Assembly: GCA_049323755.1 (NCBI GenBank) | Contig: JBMOPE010000005.1 | Coordinates: 1-64,000, forward strand | DNA: 64,000 nucleotides | From: BRHc4a sp049323755 | GTDB taxonomy: Bacteria; Bacillota; Desulfotomaculia; Desulfotomaculales; Desulfocucumaceae | Direction: 5' to 3' | In this document: piece by piece, positions 1-7,907 of the stretch | Numbering within the stretch: the stretch's first letter is position 1 | Layout of the letters: each line of letters begins with the position of its first letter | Position numbers and translations under genes: made by a program | The notes under the pieces: generated by a model | Database searches by the model: none | Told to the model about the DNA's origin: nothing | What the model saw: the letters and a program-made list of their open reading frames with translations, nothing else

Positions 1-28
1 CTTGTTTATCTCCCTCTTTTAGCATCAT
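1..28 (-). CDS. 5' end of a minus-strand gene cut by the window edge
   Basis: Only about nine codons are inside the window, reading MMLKEGDKQ from an ATG at position 28. A GGAGG ribosome site lies just upstream on the minus strand (about 35-39). The opening MLKEGDK resembles the start of peroxiredoxins, but nine residues are far too few to name a family. A hairpin followed by six T residues sits just before the ribosome site, so this gene may be controlled by a leader terminator. Confidence 0.4.
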
Positions 29-44
29 ATAAATTCCTCCGAAC

Positions 45-75
45 AAAAAACCGTGTAGTATTACTTTCTACACGG
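45..75 (-). terminator. Rho-independent terminator in the leader of the edge gene
   Basis: On the minus strand, CCGTGTAG and CTACACGG form an 8-bp stem followed by TTTTTTG. It lies about 20 bases before the start codon of the edge gene. A TTGACA-like -35 box lies upstream on the same strand near 105. The hairpin may therefore end the leader of that gene's own transcript (attenuation) rather than an upstream gene. Confidence 0.5.
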
Positions 76-184
76 ACAATAGAAAATCTTGCCTTTAAAA
101 CAATTTGTCAACAGCCCCGATTGGGGGCTTCTCCTATACAGATACAATAGGCAATGCTTAACCCATTCTGACTCCTGTATAATT

Positions 185-243
185 GGGGACATTCCTGTCC
201 TTAAAGGAATACTCAAGCTTCAGCAGGTGTGTCCCCTTTCCTC
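185..243. repeat. GGGGACA dispersed repeat, copy 1
   Basis: This stretch is the reverse complement of 4783-4841, with a few differences. Shared blocks are GGGGACATTCCTGTCC and CAGGTGTGTCCCCTTTCC. It overlaps the stop codon and last ten codons of the minus-strand gene at 213, so it supplies that protein's C-terminus. A shorter third copy forms the 3' end of the C26 peptidase gene near 50403. Confidence 0.75.
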
Positions 244-782
244 TGATTCTGGATTCCCGCCGCTGGGACAGCGGCAACGCCCGCAGGGCGTTTTTTTACC
301 CTGTCAAGGATATCCCGGGCTATTGAGGTTATTTCAGGGTCCGGTTGGGTCATGAAGTAGAGGTTTACATTGGGGTCATTGAGGCTGTTTATTTTCCACC
401 AAACATAGCCCGCCAGGGATCTGTTTCTTATTTCCGCCTTGTCAACAGCAAATATTATTCTCCCGTCCTGTGTTATGTACATACCTTTTTCCTTGTAGCC
501 ATAGTCGAACTGAAGTATGGCCTCGCTACGAAGAGATTTGATATTATCCGGGGCAATCCTCTGACCTTTTTTATTACGGGCATGTCTGTCAAATCTTGCT
601 ATCAGCTCATGGTCTTTAAAATAGACCTCTCTTCCACCGGTGAAAATTACCAGCTCCCCGGGGGTTCTTGGAAAATGTTTATTAATGGCGGTTTCTCCGG
701 GGGCATATCCCAGGTATGCATATATAGCTGAAAGCAGAACAATCAAAGAGACAGACAAAAGTATTACTCTTATATGTTTCAC
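213..782 (-). CDS. hypothetical membrane-anchored protein
   Basis: No family recognised. About 190 residues starting VKHIRVILLSVSLIVLLSAIYAYLGY, so an N-terminal membrane anchor or uncleaved signal is followed by a mostly polar, probably extracellular domain. I chose the GTG at 782 because GGGGTG lies a few bases upstream; an ATG at 797 and an upstream ATG at 860 stay open but lack a good site. The last residues (RKGDTPAEA) come from a dispersed repeat, so the original C-terminus may have been replaced. It is transcribed divergently from the protease gene at 904. Confidence 0.6.
   Translation of the reverse strand: MKHIRVILLSVSLIVLLSAIYAYLGYAPGETAINKHFPRTPGELVIFTGGREVYFKDHELIARFDRHARNKKGQRIAPDNIKSLRSEAILQFDYGYKEKGMYITQDGRIIFAVDKAEIRNRSLAGYVWWKINSLNDPNVNLYFMTQPDPEITSIARDILDRVKKRPAGVAAVPAAGIQNQRKGDTPAEA
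258..297 (+). repeat. double-hairpin repeat, copy 1
   Basis: Two adjacent small stems, CCGCTGggacAGCGG and ACGCCCgcaGGGCGT, are followed by a T run on the plus strand. The same pair of stems recurs near 1970, 57495 and 63060, with a variant near 55743. This copy lies inside the 3' part of the minus-strand gene at 213. Confidence 0.7.
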
Positions 783-903
783 ATAAACACCCCGCATGGC
801 AGTATTAACATTATTATAATAGCATCGCCTGCCTTTTTCCATTATCCGGGAGCAATTCACAGATACTTAGCATATTATGGCATAAAAAAAGGGGTGAGTA
901 CCT

Positions 904-1866
904 TTGCGTCCTTTTTTGAATGCCATAGGAAGACACAGGTTTGATTTTCTTTCCATGCCCGGGATTGTTTCAGTTGGGTTTGGAGTGAAAGTTAAAAACG
1001 GTTTGAACACGGGTGTCCCGGCAATTGTGTTTGGAGTGGAAAAGAAAATGCCCCCCGGGGCCGTTCCCTCTGGCCAGATGATTCCTGAAAGCCTGGACAG
1101 CCTGCCCACCGACGTAGTGCAGACAGGTAAAATCAGGTTTTTAGGATATGCGCCGCCAAGTTATGACAACGGTGAAGAGCAGCCCGAGTTCAGGAAAAAA
1201 AAGATGAGGCCTGCACAGCCGGGGGTAAGTGTAGGCCATTACAGGGTAACCGCCGGAACACTGGGTGCTGTTGTAAAGGGAGATTTCCCGGGAGGTGTGG
1301 CAATTCTTTCAAACAACCACATTCTTGCCAATGGAACCAGTGGAGAAGACGGCCTTGCTTTCCCGGGGGATGCTGTTTTGCAGCCCGGCCCCTATGATGA
1401 TGGGCGGCGAAATGATATTATTGCCCGCCTTTATGCATTTTCTCCCCTGCTGCCGCAAAAGGAGGGCACAAGGGGGCCGGTGAACAGGATCGATGCCGCC
1501 CTTGCCATTCCTGTATCCCCGAATGCAGTAAAAAGCACCATTATTGAGCTGGGGGATGTAACCAGAACAGCTCAGGCATTCAACAGAATGATGGTATTCA
1601 AGAGCGGCCGTTCAAGCGGAGTAACAAGGGGGTCTGTTATCAGCCTGGGAAATACCCTCCAGGTTGAAAATGACAAAAAGAAATATATTTTTGAAGACCA
1701 GATAGGAATGGGATCTATGAGCAAGAGTGGAGACAGCGGGTCCCTTATTGTAAACCAGTATGGAAGAGCTGTGGGCCTTCTGTTTGCCGGTTCGGATGAG
1801 TACACCTATGCAAATCCCATTCAAAACGTACTTAACTATTTCGGTGTTTCCCTTTATAGAGAATAA
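904..1866 (+). CDS. trypsin-like (chymotrypsin-fold) serine protease
   Basis: A 320-residue predicted protease. The catalytic triad is readable in order: His in SNNHIL (about residue 139), Asp in RIDAALA (about 198) and Ser in SGDSGSL (about 279), the last being the classic GDSGS nucleophile motif. There is no clear signal peptide or membrane segment, so it may be cytoplasmic or carried by another route. An N-terminal segment of about 110 residues precedes the protease core. The start is TTG at 904, preceded by GGGGTGAG. Its substrate cannot be read from the sequence. It stands alone, with a terminator-like hairpin and a dispersed repeat downstream. Confidence 0.75.
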   Translation: MRPFLNAIGRHRFDFLSMPGIVSVGFGVKVKNGLNTGVPAIVFGVEKKMPPGAVPSGQMIPESLDSLPTDVVQTGKIRFLGYAPPSYDNGEEQPEFRKKKMRPAQPGVSVGHYRVTAGTLGAVVKGDFPGGVAILSNNHILANGTSGEDGLAFPGDAVLQPGPYDDGRRNDIIARLYAFSPLLPQKEGTRGPVNRIDAALAIPVSPNAVKSTIIELGDVTRTAQAFNRMMVFKSGRSSGVTRGSVISLGNTLQVENDKKKYIFEDQIGMGSMSKSGDSGSLIVNQYGRAVGLLFAGSDEYTYANPIQNVLNYFGVSLYRE

Positions 1867-1905
1867 TTCATGGCCGGGCTATGGGTTTTTATTATTATGA
1901 TAATA

Positions 1906-1937
1906 AACACTTCCACACTAGTGGGAGTGTTTTTATA
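1906..1937 (+). terminator. terminator after the protease gene
   Basis: Inverted arms AAACACTTCCAC and GTGGGAGTGTTTT pair with one mismatch and are followed by a short T-rich tract, about 40 bases after the protease stop codon. Confidence 0.6.
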
Positions 1938-1941
1938 GTTA

Positions 1942-2008
1942 GGACCCATGAAAAAATGCTTTTAACTGCCGCTGTTCCAGCGGCAACGCCCACAGGGCGT
2001 TTTTTTAA
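1942..2008 (+). repeat. double-hairpin repeat, copy 2
   Basis: The repeat begins with GGACCCATGA, then AATGCTTTTAAC-like sequence, then the paired stems GCCGCTGTTCCAGCGGC and ACGCCCACAGGGCGT and a run of seven T. It has the same layout as the copies near 57473 and 63034, including the GGAYCCAT lead-in. It probably also acts as a terminator. Confidence 0.75.
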
Positions 2009-2074
2009 TGTGAGGAGGAACAAAAGACCGGACAGGTTAGTCTGTATCCATAGAGTATATGAAGGAGGGCTGCC

Positions 2075-2821
2075 ATGAAACTGTCTGAAAGCGGAAAAAA
2101 CTTTTCTGTTATTGCCGCAGCGGCTATTTTTTCAGTGGCCATGATTATCTGCACAATTATTTTGGCGGGTGCAGCGGGCAATTTTACCAGGAGTAAAAAC
2201 ACCATTACAGTTACCGGGGCTGCAAAAAAGGCTATACGCTCCGACCTTATTGTATGGAGCGGTAACTTTTCAGCCCAGTCGCCACAGTTGTCCGAGGCAT
2301 ATGCGCAGCTTAGCCGGGATGCCGGAAAGGTAAAGGCCTACCTGCAAAACAAAGGAATATCTGATAGTGAATTGGTATTATCTTCAATTAACACTGTACC
2401 TGTCTATAGGATGGGACTAAACGGTATTCAGACAAATGTAATTGAAGGGTATATGCTTACACAAAGTGTTGAGATTAATTCCAGCCAGGTGGATAAAATA
2501 ACCGAGCTGTCCAGAACTTCCACCGAGTTAATTAACGAGGGGGTACAGTTTCAGTCCCAGCCTCCCCAGTATTTTTATACAAAGCTTAACGATTTAAAGG
2601 TGGATATGCTGGCCGAGGCTTCCAAGGACGCCCAGAAGAGGGCTGAACAGCTGGCGGAAAACAGCGGGGGCAAAATAGGAGCTTTAAAATCGGCAAAAAT
2701 GGGGGTTTTTCAGATAACAAGGCTTAATTCCACTGAGGTGTCTGACTGGGGCATTAATGATACTTCATCTCCGGATAAGGAAATAACCGCGGTGGTCAAT
2801 GTTGAGTTTTATGTAAAATAA
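2075..2821 (+). CDS. SIMPL domain (DUF541) exported protein
   Basis: A 248-residue protein with an N-terminal membrane segment (about residues 10-32, AAAIFSVAMIICTIILAG), followed by the SIMPL/DUF541 fold. Recognisable parts are the TVTGAAKKAIRSDLIVWSGNFSA strand near residue 45, the alternating helix-strand middle, and the KEITAVVNVEFYVK end strand. Family members are periplasmic or surface proteins of poorly known role (oxidative stress and signalling have been proposed). The ATG has a strong AAGGAGGG site. It appears monocistronic, with its own terminator. Confidence 0.8.
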   Translation: MKLSESGKNFSVIAAAAIFSVAMIICTIILAGAAGNFTRSKNTITVTGAAKKAIRSDLIVWSGNFSAQSPQLSEAYAQLSRDAGKVKAYLQNKGISDSELVLSSINTVPVYRMGLNGIQTNVIEGYMLTQSVEINSSQVDKITELSRTSTELINEGVQFQSQPPQYFYTKLNDLKVDMLAEASKDAQKRAEQLAENSGGKIGALKSAKMGVFQITRLNSTEVSDWGINDTSSPDKEITAVVNVEFYVK

Positions 2822-2836
2822 CCGGCTTATTCGTAT

Positions 2837-2869
2837 AAAAAGGCTGCGGCAATTGCACGCAGCCTTTTT
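2837..2869. terminator. bidirectional terminator
   Basis: AAAAAGGCTGCG and CGCAGCCTTTTT form a perfect 12-bp stem around a 9-base loop. A and T tracts on both sides let it serve both the SIMPL gene and the convergent gene at 2887. Confidence 0.85.
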
Positions 2870-2886
2870 CGTCACCGGCAGTTTAC

Positions 2887-3219
2887 TTATTGCTGGGCCG
2901 GGGCCTGGCTGTATCCAAAGCCCATGCCGCCGCCTCTTCCGAAGCCTTTACCCATTCCGGCTCCGGGGCCGCCCATCGGGCAGGTGAAACCGTTTTGCTC
3001 CTGGAATTTATACATTTCATCAAAGTGTTTTTTCCATGTCTCACCTTGCTCGGCGGTAATCCTTCCGTCTTTAACGGCCTGGTCAACAAAAGCCTGTTTA
3101 GCTGCAAATTTGCTCGCAAACCATTCCTTGGCGCTGGTATCGGTTGCGGCGAAGGCCGGAACCGCTATCAGGGCAGCCAGGGCCACCAGAACTATAACCG
3201 CGATCAGCTTTTTGTTCAT
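2887..3219 (-). CDS. DUF2680-like small exported protein
   Basis: A 110-residue protein with a clear cleavable signal peptide (MNKKLIAVIVLVALAALIAVPAFAA, cleavage after AFA). The mature part has a short helical section (AKQAFVDQAVKDGRITAEQGETWKKH) typical of DUF2680 proteins, then a glycine- and methionine-rich tail. The family is common in Clostridia and has no proven function. The tail could be flexible or bind metal. The ATG has an AGGAGAG site. The gene is monocistronic and shares a terminator with the SIMPL gene. Confidence 0.7.
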   Translation of the reverse strand: MNKKLIAVIVLVALAALIAVPAFAATDTSAKEWFASKFAAKQAFVDQAVKDGRITAEQGETWKKHFDEMYKFQEQNGFTCPMGGPGAGMGKGFGRGGGMGFGYSQAPAQQ

Positions 3220-3475
3220 ATCTCTCCTCCTTTCTTTTATTTATTTTTATTATAGAAAAGGGATGTGGCAAACCTGAGTACAAAATGTTACGATTTTGTT
3301 ACGATTATACAATCTTGCCAGTTTTAAAAAATACAGGCAGTGCTTGTACAGGTTTGCCCCAAAATATTGACTGTTTTTTTTACAAATGCTAAAATCCCCT
3401 TAATGACTTATAGCAACTTTATATGTCATTGTCAGGTCGTGATGACCGGGCCGGACGGCAACGGGTATGATAAAG
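3220..3475. other. AT-rich divergent promoter region and start of a structured leader
   Basis: This stretch separates two divergent genes and has no credible ORF. The left part should hold the promoter of the DUF2680 gene. The right part (about 3428-3470) is GC-rich, with possible stems (GTCAGG... and CCGGGCCGG near GGCAACGGG), and leads straight into a terminator hairpin ahead of the cation transporter. That layout suggests a cis-regulatory RNA. I could not match it to a known riboswitch class by eye. Confidence 0.4.
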
Positions 3476-3511
3476 AACCCCGTGGGACATAAAATGTGCC
3501 ACGGGGTTTTT
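3476..3511 (+). terminator. leader terminator before the CDF exporter
   Basis: AACCCCGTGG and CCACGGGGTT form a perfect 10-bp stem followed by a T run, only about 30 bases before the transporter start. No plus-strand gene precedes it, so it most likely attenuates the transporter transcript. Confidence 0.75.
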
Positions 3512-3541
3512 CATCACCGGATTCGGTTGAGGAGGTTTCAA

Positions 3542-4438
3542 ATGGATAAAAAGGTCAGGGCCGCAAGGCTTTCAATCATATCAAACTCCTTCCTGACTGT
3601 TCTCAAACTAATTGTGGGAATACTTATGGGCTCCATAAGCGTTATTTCCGAGGCTATACATTCAGGCATAGACCTGGTTGCATCTATTATTGACTACCTT
3701 TCAGTGAGGCAGTCGAGCAAGCCTGCAGACCATGAGCACCCATACGGCCACGGAAAGTATGAAAATGTTGCAAGCATTATTGAGGCTGCTCTTATTATAG
3801 CCGCTGCAGTGGTAATTATTGTTGAGGCAGTGCCAAGACTATTTAATCCCACTGAGATACATTCCCTCGGTATAGGTGCCGGTGTTATGGCGGTGTCTGT
3901 TGTGGTAAACACCATTGTTTCACGCAAACTGATGAGAGTGGCCAGGGAAACAGACTCTCCCGCGCTGGAGGGGGATGCATGGCACTTAAGGGCCGATGTA
4001 TATACTTCTCTTGGTATTTTTGCGGGGCTTGGCGCCATACAAATCACAGGACTTATGATTCTTGATCCTATAATTGCCATCGGTGTATCTTTGTTTATAA
4101 TGAAGTCGGGGCTGGGACTTATTAAGAAATCCTTTAAGGTAATAGTGGATGAGAGGCTTTCAGAAGATGAAATTAGTATTATTAACGAGGTTCTTGAGAA
4201 AAACTCTGTGAGCTTTCTTGATTATCATGAGCTTAGGACACGAAAGGCAGGCTCCCAGAGGTTTGTGGACCTTCACCTGGTGTTTCCCCGGCACCTGCCC
4301 ATTAAGATAATACATGACACCTGCCGGGAGCTGGAGCAGAAAATAGAGGTAAGGCTATCTGATACCGATATAGTCATAAAGGTGGAGCCCTGCGAAGAGG
4401 AGTGCCAGGAGTGCAGTTTTGACTGTAAGCAGAAATAA
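3542..4438 (+). CDS. cation diffusion facilitator (CDF) metal exporter
   Basis: A 298-residue CDF family protein that should export a divalent metal (Zn, Co, Ni, Fe or Mn) in exchange for protons. Visible marks are the first helices with GSISVISEAIHSGIDLVAS (metal-site His and Asp), the DHEHPYGHGKYE loop, a second metal-site helix with HLRADVYTS, and a cytoplasmic C-terminal domain with HEL/DLHLVF segments. The C-terminus has extra cysteines (CEEECQECSFDC), which could sense metal. I chose the ATG at 3542 behind TTGAGGAGG; an in-frame start at 3467 would lie inside the leader terminator. The metal is not predictable from the sequence. Confidence 0.88.
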   Translation: MDKKVRAARLSIISNSFLTVLKLIVGILMGSISVISEAIHSGIDLVASIIDYLSVRQSSKPADHEHPYGHGKYENVASIIEAALIIAAAVVIIVEAVPRLFNPTEIHSLGIGAGVMAVSVVVNTIVSRKLMRVARETDSPALEGDAWHLRADVYTSLGIFAGLGAIQITGLMILDPIIAIGVSLFIMKSGLGLIKKSFKVIVDERLSEDEISIINEVLEKNSVSFLDYHELRTRKAGSQRFVDLHLVFPRHLPIKIIHDTCRELEQKIEVRLSDTDIVIKVEPCEEECQECSFDCKQK

Positions 4439-4472
4439 GATAACCGGGCCGTATAAAACGGCCATCAATGAG

Positions 4473-4672
4473 GATGAAAATTAGGGTCCTTTTAAAGCCA
4501 CAGAGAATACAGAGGACACAGAGGTTTTTAGTCCTGCCTAAATGTCAAAAGATTTTTTATACTAATTGAAGCTGTCTGATAATGATTCCCGAATCGTCTA
4601 CTTTTGCTACAGAGTAGTGCCTTACATTAATTCTCTGTGTTCTCTGTGACCTCTGTGGCTAATAAAGACCTG
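4473..4672. repeat. CCACAGAGG palindromic element, copy 1
   Basis: The element is bounded by inverted AAAGCCACAGAG and CTCTGTGGCT sequences, with GATGAAAATTAGGGTCC outside the left end. Its left flank and end are the reverse complement of the right end of the element at 45285-45519, so the two are inverted copies about 41 kb apart. The 130-base interior has no ORF. This and the next two repeats fill most of the 4439-4883 gap. Confidence 0.75.
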
Positions 4673-4691
4673 GGTTGTTTTCAGGATAGAC

Positions 4692-4730
4692 CCCCATGTC
4701 GCAAAGTGCGACATCATCAGGCAATGAAAA
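4692..4730. repeat. short palindromic repeat with GTCGCAAAGTGCGAC core
   Basis: CCCATGTCGCAAAGTGCGAC, followed by ATCATCAGGCAATG, is repeated with a few changes at 17611-17648. The core GTCGCAaagTGCGAC is a perfect small hairpin. It is REP-like; function unknown. Confidence 0.6.
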
Positions 4731-4782
4731 TTCTGGGGCAGGCGGCTAGGGAACACAGCCCCCATGTCAACTGGGCTAGTAA

Positions 4783-4841
4783 GGAAAGGGGACACACCTG
4801 CTGAAGATAGGGTATTCCTTTGTGGACAGGAATGTCCCCGA
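4783..4841. repeat. GGGGACA dispersed repeat, copy 2
   Basis: Inverse copy of the element at 185-243. It starts GGAAAGGGGACACACCTGC and ends GGACAGGAATGTCCCC. It lies intergenically, upstream of the stop codon of the PAP2 gene. Confidence 0.75.
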
Positions 4842-4883
4842 TAAGAGAACCGGCTCTAAGACTTGCCTTCTGGCAGAATTAAC

Positions 4884-5726
4884 TTAATTCCAACGGCTTA
4901 GCCTGGTGAATAGACAGGGGGCTCCCAGGGCTGTCCAGATACCTACAGCCATGTACCTTATAAAGTCACTGAGAAGAATTTCAGGCAGGGCCAGCTTGAG
5001 GCCCTCCTTAATTCCCAGGAGAACAGCCATACCGGTGATAAATTTTATAATATTAAAAAGGACAGTGCTTTGGGCCTCAAAGCCAATATATCTCTCCTCG
5101 ATATAGCGGCCTGCCATGAGGCCGGTAAGCGCTCCCGAGGCCTTGAACATATCACTGGAGTGAACAAAAAGCATTACCGTTAAAATAGAAATCATTACGA
5201 TAAGAAAAACCTTGCCGGCCTGTAAAATGTTTTTCTCCAGGGCAGACATAGCGGGACCTCCCGAAAGAGTGACTATTATCCCGAATACTGCCCCCCAGAA
5301 TACATCCTGTGGGTAGTGAACACCTAGGTACAGCCTTGAAAAACCAACCACTATTATAATTGCTAGGGCAAGTGCCAGAATAGTGCGGCTGCCAAGGGCC
5401 TGGGCAAGAGCTGTCCAGAAAGTGGCGGTACCCTGGGTGTGTCCGCTGGGAAATGAGTAGCCGGTGGCGGTTTCAAGTCTCAGAGAGCGTATTCCCTCCA
5501 GTCCCACAGGCCTCGGGGCTGTTATAATTTCTTTTATTATGTTGTTAAGCACCATTGAAAAGCAGTAAAGAACTCCCAGGCGGAACCCTACATTCTTGTC
5601 AAAGCACCAGTAGATAATGACAGCTATAAGTATTAAAAAAGAGTCTTCCCCCAGCATGGTTGCCAGCTGGAAAAATTGATCAAGGGAAGTGTTTGAGTAT
5701 GACTGTATTTTTAGTATAAGATCCAT
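4884..5726 (-). CDS. PAP2-family membrane phosphatase
   Basis: A 280-residue integral membrane protein with about six hydrophobic segments. The three PAP2 phosphatase motifs are present: KEIITAPRP (motif 1), YSFPSGHTQG (motif 2, catalytic His) and SRLYLGVHYPQDVFWG (motif 3, nucleophile His). Members dephosphorylate phosphatidic acid, undecaprenyl diphosphate or sphingolipid-like phosphates at the outer membrane face. The substrate is not predictable. The protein has an extra hydrophobic C-terminal half beyond the PAP2 core. The ATG has a GGAGCACC site. It is monocistronic. Confidence 0.85.
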   Translation of the reverse strand: MDLILKIQSYSNTSLDQFFQLATMLGEDSFLILIAVIIYWCFDKNVGFRLGVLYCFSMVLNNIIKEIITAPRPVGLEGIRSLRLETATGYSFPSGHTQGTATFWTALAQALGSRTILALALAIIIVVGFSRLYLGVHYPQDVFWGAVFGIIVTLSGGPAMSALEKNILQAGKVFLIVMISILTVMLFVHSSDMFKASGALTGLMAGRYIEERYIGFEAQSTVLFNIIKFITGMAVLLGIKEGLKLALPEILLSDFIRYMAVGIWTALGAPCLFTRLSRWN

Positions 5727-5883
5727 ATGGGTGCTCCTTGTCTATATCTTTTGTAGGTCTCCGGCATTAAGTCTCTTTTCTCATTTTTTAATTCTCATGT
5801 TTTGAAGATTGATTAATATATTATCAACATTATACAATTTGAATTGAACCTCCAGGGAATTTTTTTGAAATGGGTTGGGTTCC

Positions 5884-7779
5884 ATGGAAAATGAAATAAT
5901 TAAAGCTTTAAAATACTGTGTTCCCTTTAATGTTCTTAATGAAGACAGCTTATCAGGCCTGGCTGAAATTGTGGATAGAAGAGAGTATAAAAGCGGAATG
6001 TACGTGTTCAGGCAGGGGGAAGACAGCCTCAAGGCCCTTTTTATTATTGTCTCCGGAATGGGGGAAATGGTGGTAGCTGATGAAGCAGGGCAGGAGATAA
6101 TTGTCAGCTACTGCCGCCAGTATGACTTTTTTGGGGAAACAGCTCTTCTTACGGATAAGCCTTACGTTGTTTCGGCCAGAGCCTCCTCTGACCTTACCTG
6201 CCTGGTTATCCACAGGGAAAAGATACAGGAATTAATAGCAAATTACCCGGCTTTTTCCGGGTTTTTTACATCTCTCCTTTCCGAGAGGCTTAGGGCTCAG
6301 TATCAGGAGAGGGCCTCCCGCCAGGTATACGAGCTTTCTGAAAAATACCGTGCTCCTCTTTTAAGGAAGCGGGTTAGCCAGATTATGACCAGGTCTCCTG
6401 TGACCTGCCGGAAACAGGTACACGTATCAAGTGTGGCGGCACTAATGGCAGAAAACAGGATCAGCTCGGTTGTAGTCGTTGACGAAAATCTTCTCCCCAT
6501 AGGGCTGTTAACAGAAAAGGATCTGGTACATAAAATACTCACCGGCTCCACCCGGCAGATTGAGGACCTTACTGCGGAGTTGGTAATGGATGACCAGTTG
6601 GTTATTATTAAAGAAACCGATTTTTATAACCAGGCCCTTTTAAAAATGGTCAAACACCAGGTTAAACACCTGGTAGTTATGGATGGGAATTTGCTTACCG
6701 GCATACTTACTATCCGGGATTTAATAAAGGCCAGCAGCACTGGCAGCCTTTGGGTGGCCGACAAGATAGACGCCTCCAAAAACCTGGATGACCTGTCCCG
6801 GATAGGCCGGGAGGCGGGCAGTTTTTTAAACGCCCTGGTGGCTGAAAGGGCAACCGTTCCCGAGCTTTTCGAGATTATTACCGAAATGCACGACAGGCTT
6901 ACCTGCCGCGTCATAGAACTGTGTGAGGCGGAAATGACCCTTAAGGGATATGGCCCGCCGCCAGTGGATTACTGTTGGGTCAATATGGGAAGTGCGGGGC
7001 GAAAAGAGCAGACTTTAAGGACCGACCAGGACAACGCAATAATTTTTTCAGGCCAGGATTCCGAGCACCGTGGCTACTTTCAGATATTGGCGGCAAGAGT
7101 GGTTGAAGAACTTGTAAAATCCGGTTTTGACTGGTGCAAGGGTGGAACAATGGCTTCCAGCCCGCGCTGGTGCCGCTCTCTTGACGTCTGGAAAGAAACG
7201 GTTAAGGTATGGTCTAACCGTGCTGACCCCGAAGACACAGCATCTCTGGCCGTATTACTTGATTTCAGGTGTGTGTACGGCAATAAAAGCTTGGAGGGTG
7301 AACTCAGGGATTTCATTTTTAGTATCTTTGGTAAGCCGGTGAGGGCAACCCATTATTTGGCCGAGGAGCTTCAAATCCGTGTTCCGCTGACTATTTTCGG
7401 GGGATTTGCCACAGAAAAGACCGGCCCCAAAAAAAATGAAATAAATCTGAAGTTAATATGCAGGCACATTATAAGCTGTGTAAGGTTATTCGCCATAAAA
7501 TACGGAATCCCGGACACATCAACCCTGGACAGACTTTCAGCCATAGCCGAAAAGGGGATTCTCCCGGGTGAAGATGTGGATTTTATCCGTAATTCCTTTG
7601 AATTTTTAATGATGCTTCGTATCCGTGAGAACATAAAAAAGGCAAATCAGGGGAAAGAAGCCGACAACTACATCAACCCGTACAAGCTCAGCAAATTTGA
7701 GCAGTCTCTTATAAAAAATGCCCTTTCGGCAATTACTAGGCTACAAAAGCTTACCGGAAGCCGGTTTAAATACTATTGA
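5884..7779 (+). CDS. cyclic-nucleotide-binding / CBS / DUF294 nucleotidyltransferase-like protein
   Basis: About 631 residues. Domains in order: a cyclic-nucleotide-binding domain (about 10-135, YVFRQGEDS...DFFGETALL), a CBS pair (about 160-285, IMTRSPVTC and VMDDQLVIIKETDF), a DUF294 nucleotidyltransferase-fold domain (about 330-480, NMGSAGRKEQTLRTDQDNAI) and a DUF294 C-terminal helical domain. The GSxGR...TDxDN motif matches GlnD-type nucleotidyltransferases. In other bacteria these proteins often sit beside an exonuclease of the DnaQ type; none is here. It probably senses a nucleotide and modifies or binds a partner. An in-frame TTG at 5875 is an alternative start; neither start has a strong ribosome site. 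Confidence 0.85.
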   Translation: MENEIIKALKYCVPFNVLNEDSLSGLAEIVDRREYKSGMYVFRQGEDSLKALFIIVSGMGEMVVADEAGQEIIVSYCRQYDFFGETALLTDKPYVVSARASSDLTCLVIHREKIQELIANYPAFSGFFTSLLSERLRAQYQERASRQVYELSEKYRAPLLRKRVSQIMTRSPVTCRKQVHVSSVAALMAENRISSVVVVDENLLPIGLLTEKDLVHKILTGSTRQIEDLTAELVMDDQLVIIKETDFYNQALLKMVKHQVKHLVVMDGNLLTGILTIRDLIKASSTGSLWVADKIDASKNLDDLSRIGREAGSFLNALVAERATVPELFEIITEMHDRLTCRVIELCEAEMTLKGYGPPPVDYCWVNMGSAGRKEQTLRTDQDNAIIFSGQDSEHRGYFQILAARVVEELVKSGFDWCKGGTMASSPRWCRSLDVWKETVKVWSNRADPEDTASLAVLLDFRCVYGNKSLEGELRDFIFSIFGKPVRATHYLAEELQIRVPLTIFGGFATEKTGPKKNEINLKLICRHIISCVRLFAIKYGIPDTSTLDRLSAIAEKGILPGEDVDFIRNSFEFLMMLRIRENIKKANQGKEADNYINPYKLSKFEQSLIKNALSAITRLQKLTGSRFKYY

Positions 7780-7907
7780 ACATTTATATAATAATTAAAA
7801 TGTATTGTTGCTAATGTAATAACATGGTAACATAAAGGGGCTGGTTGTATAGCCTTATAGAACTAATTAGTTATTTGTCAAGTTAAAAAGCAAGTAAGGA
7901 GAGTGTC

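Noticed and set aside
89..355. 88-residue plus-strand ORF near the left edge
   Set aside because: It runs through two dispersed repeats and has no ribosome site or domain.
3467..3541. Upstream start for the CDF exporter
   Set aside because: It would place the start inside the leader terminator; the ATG at 3542 has a strong site.
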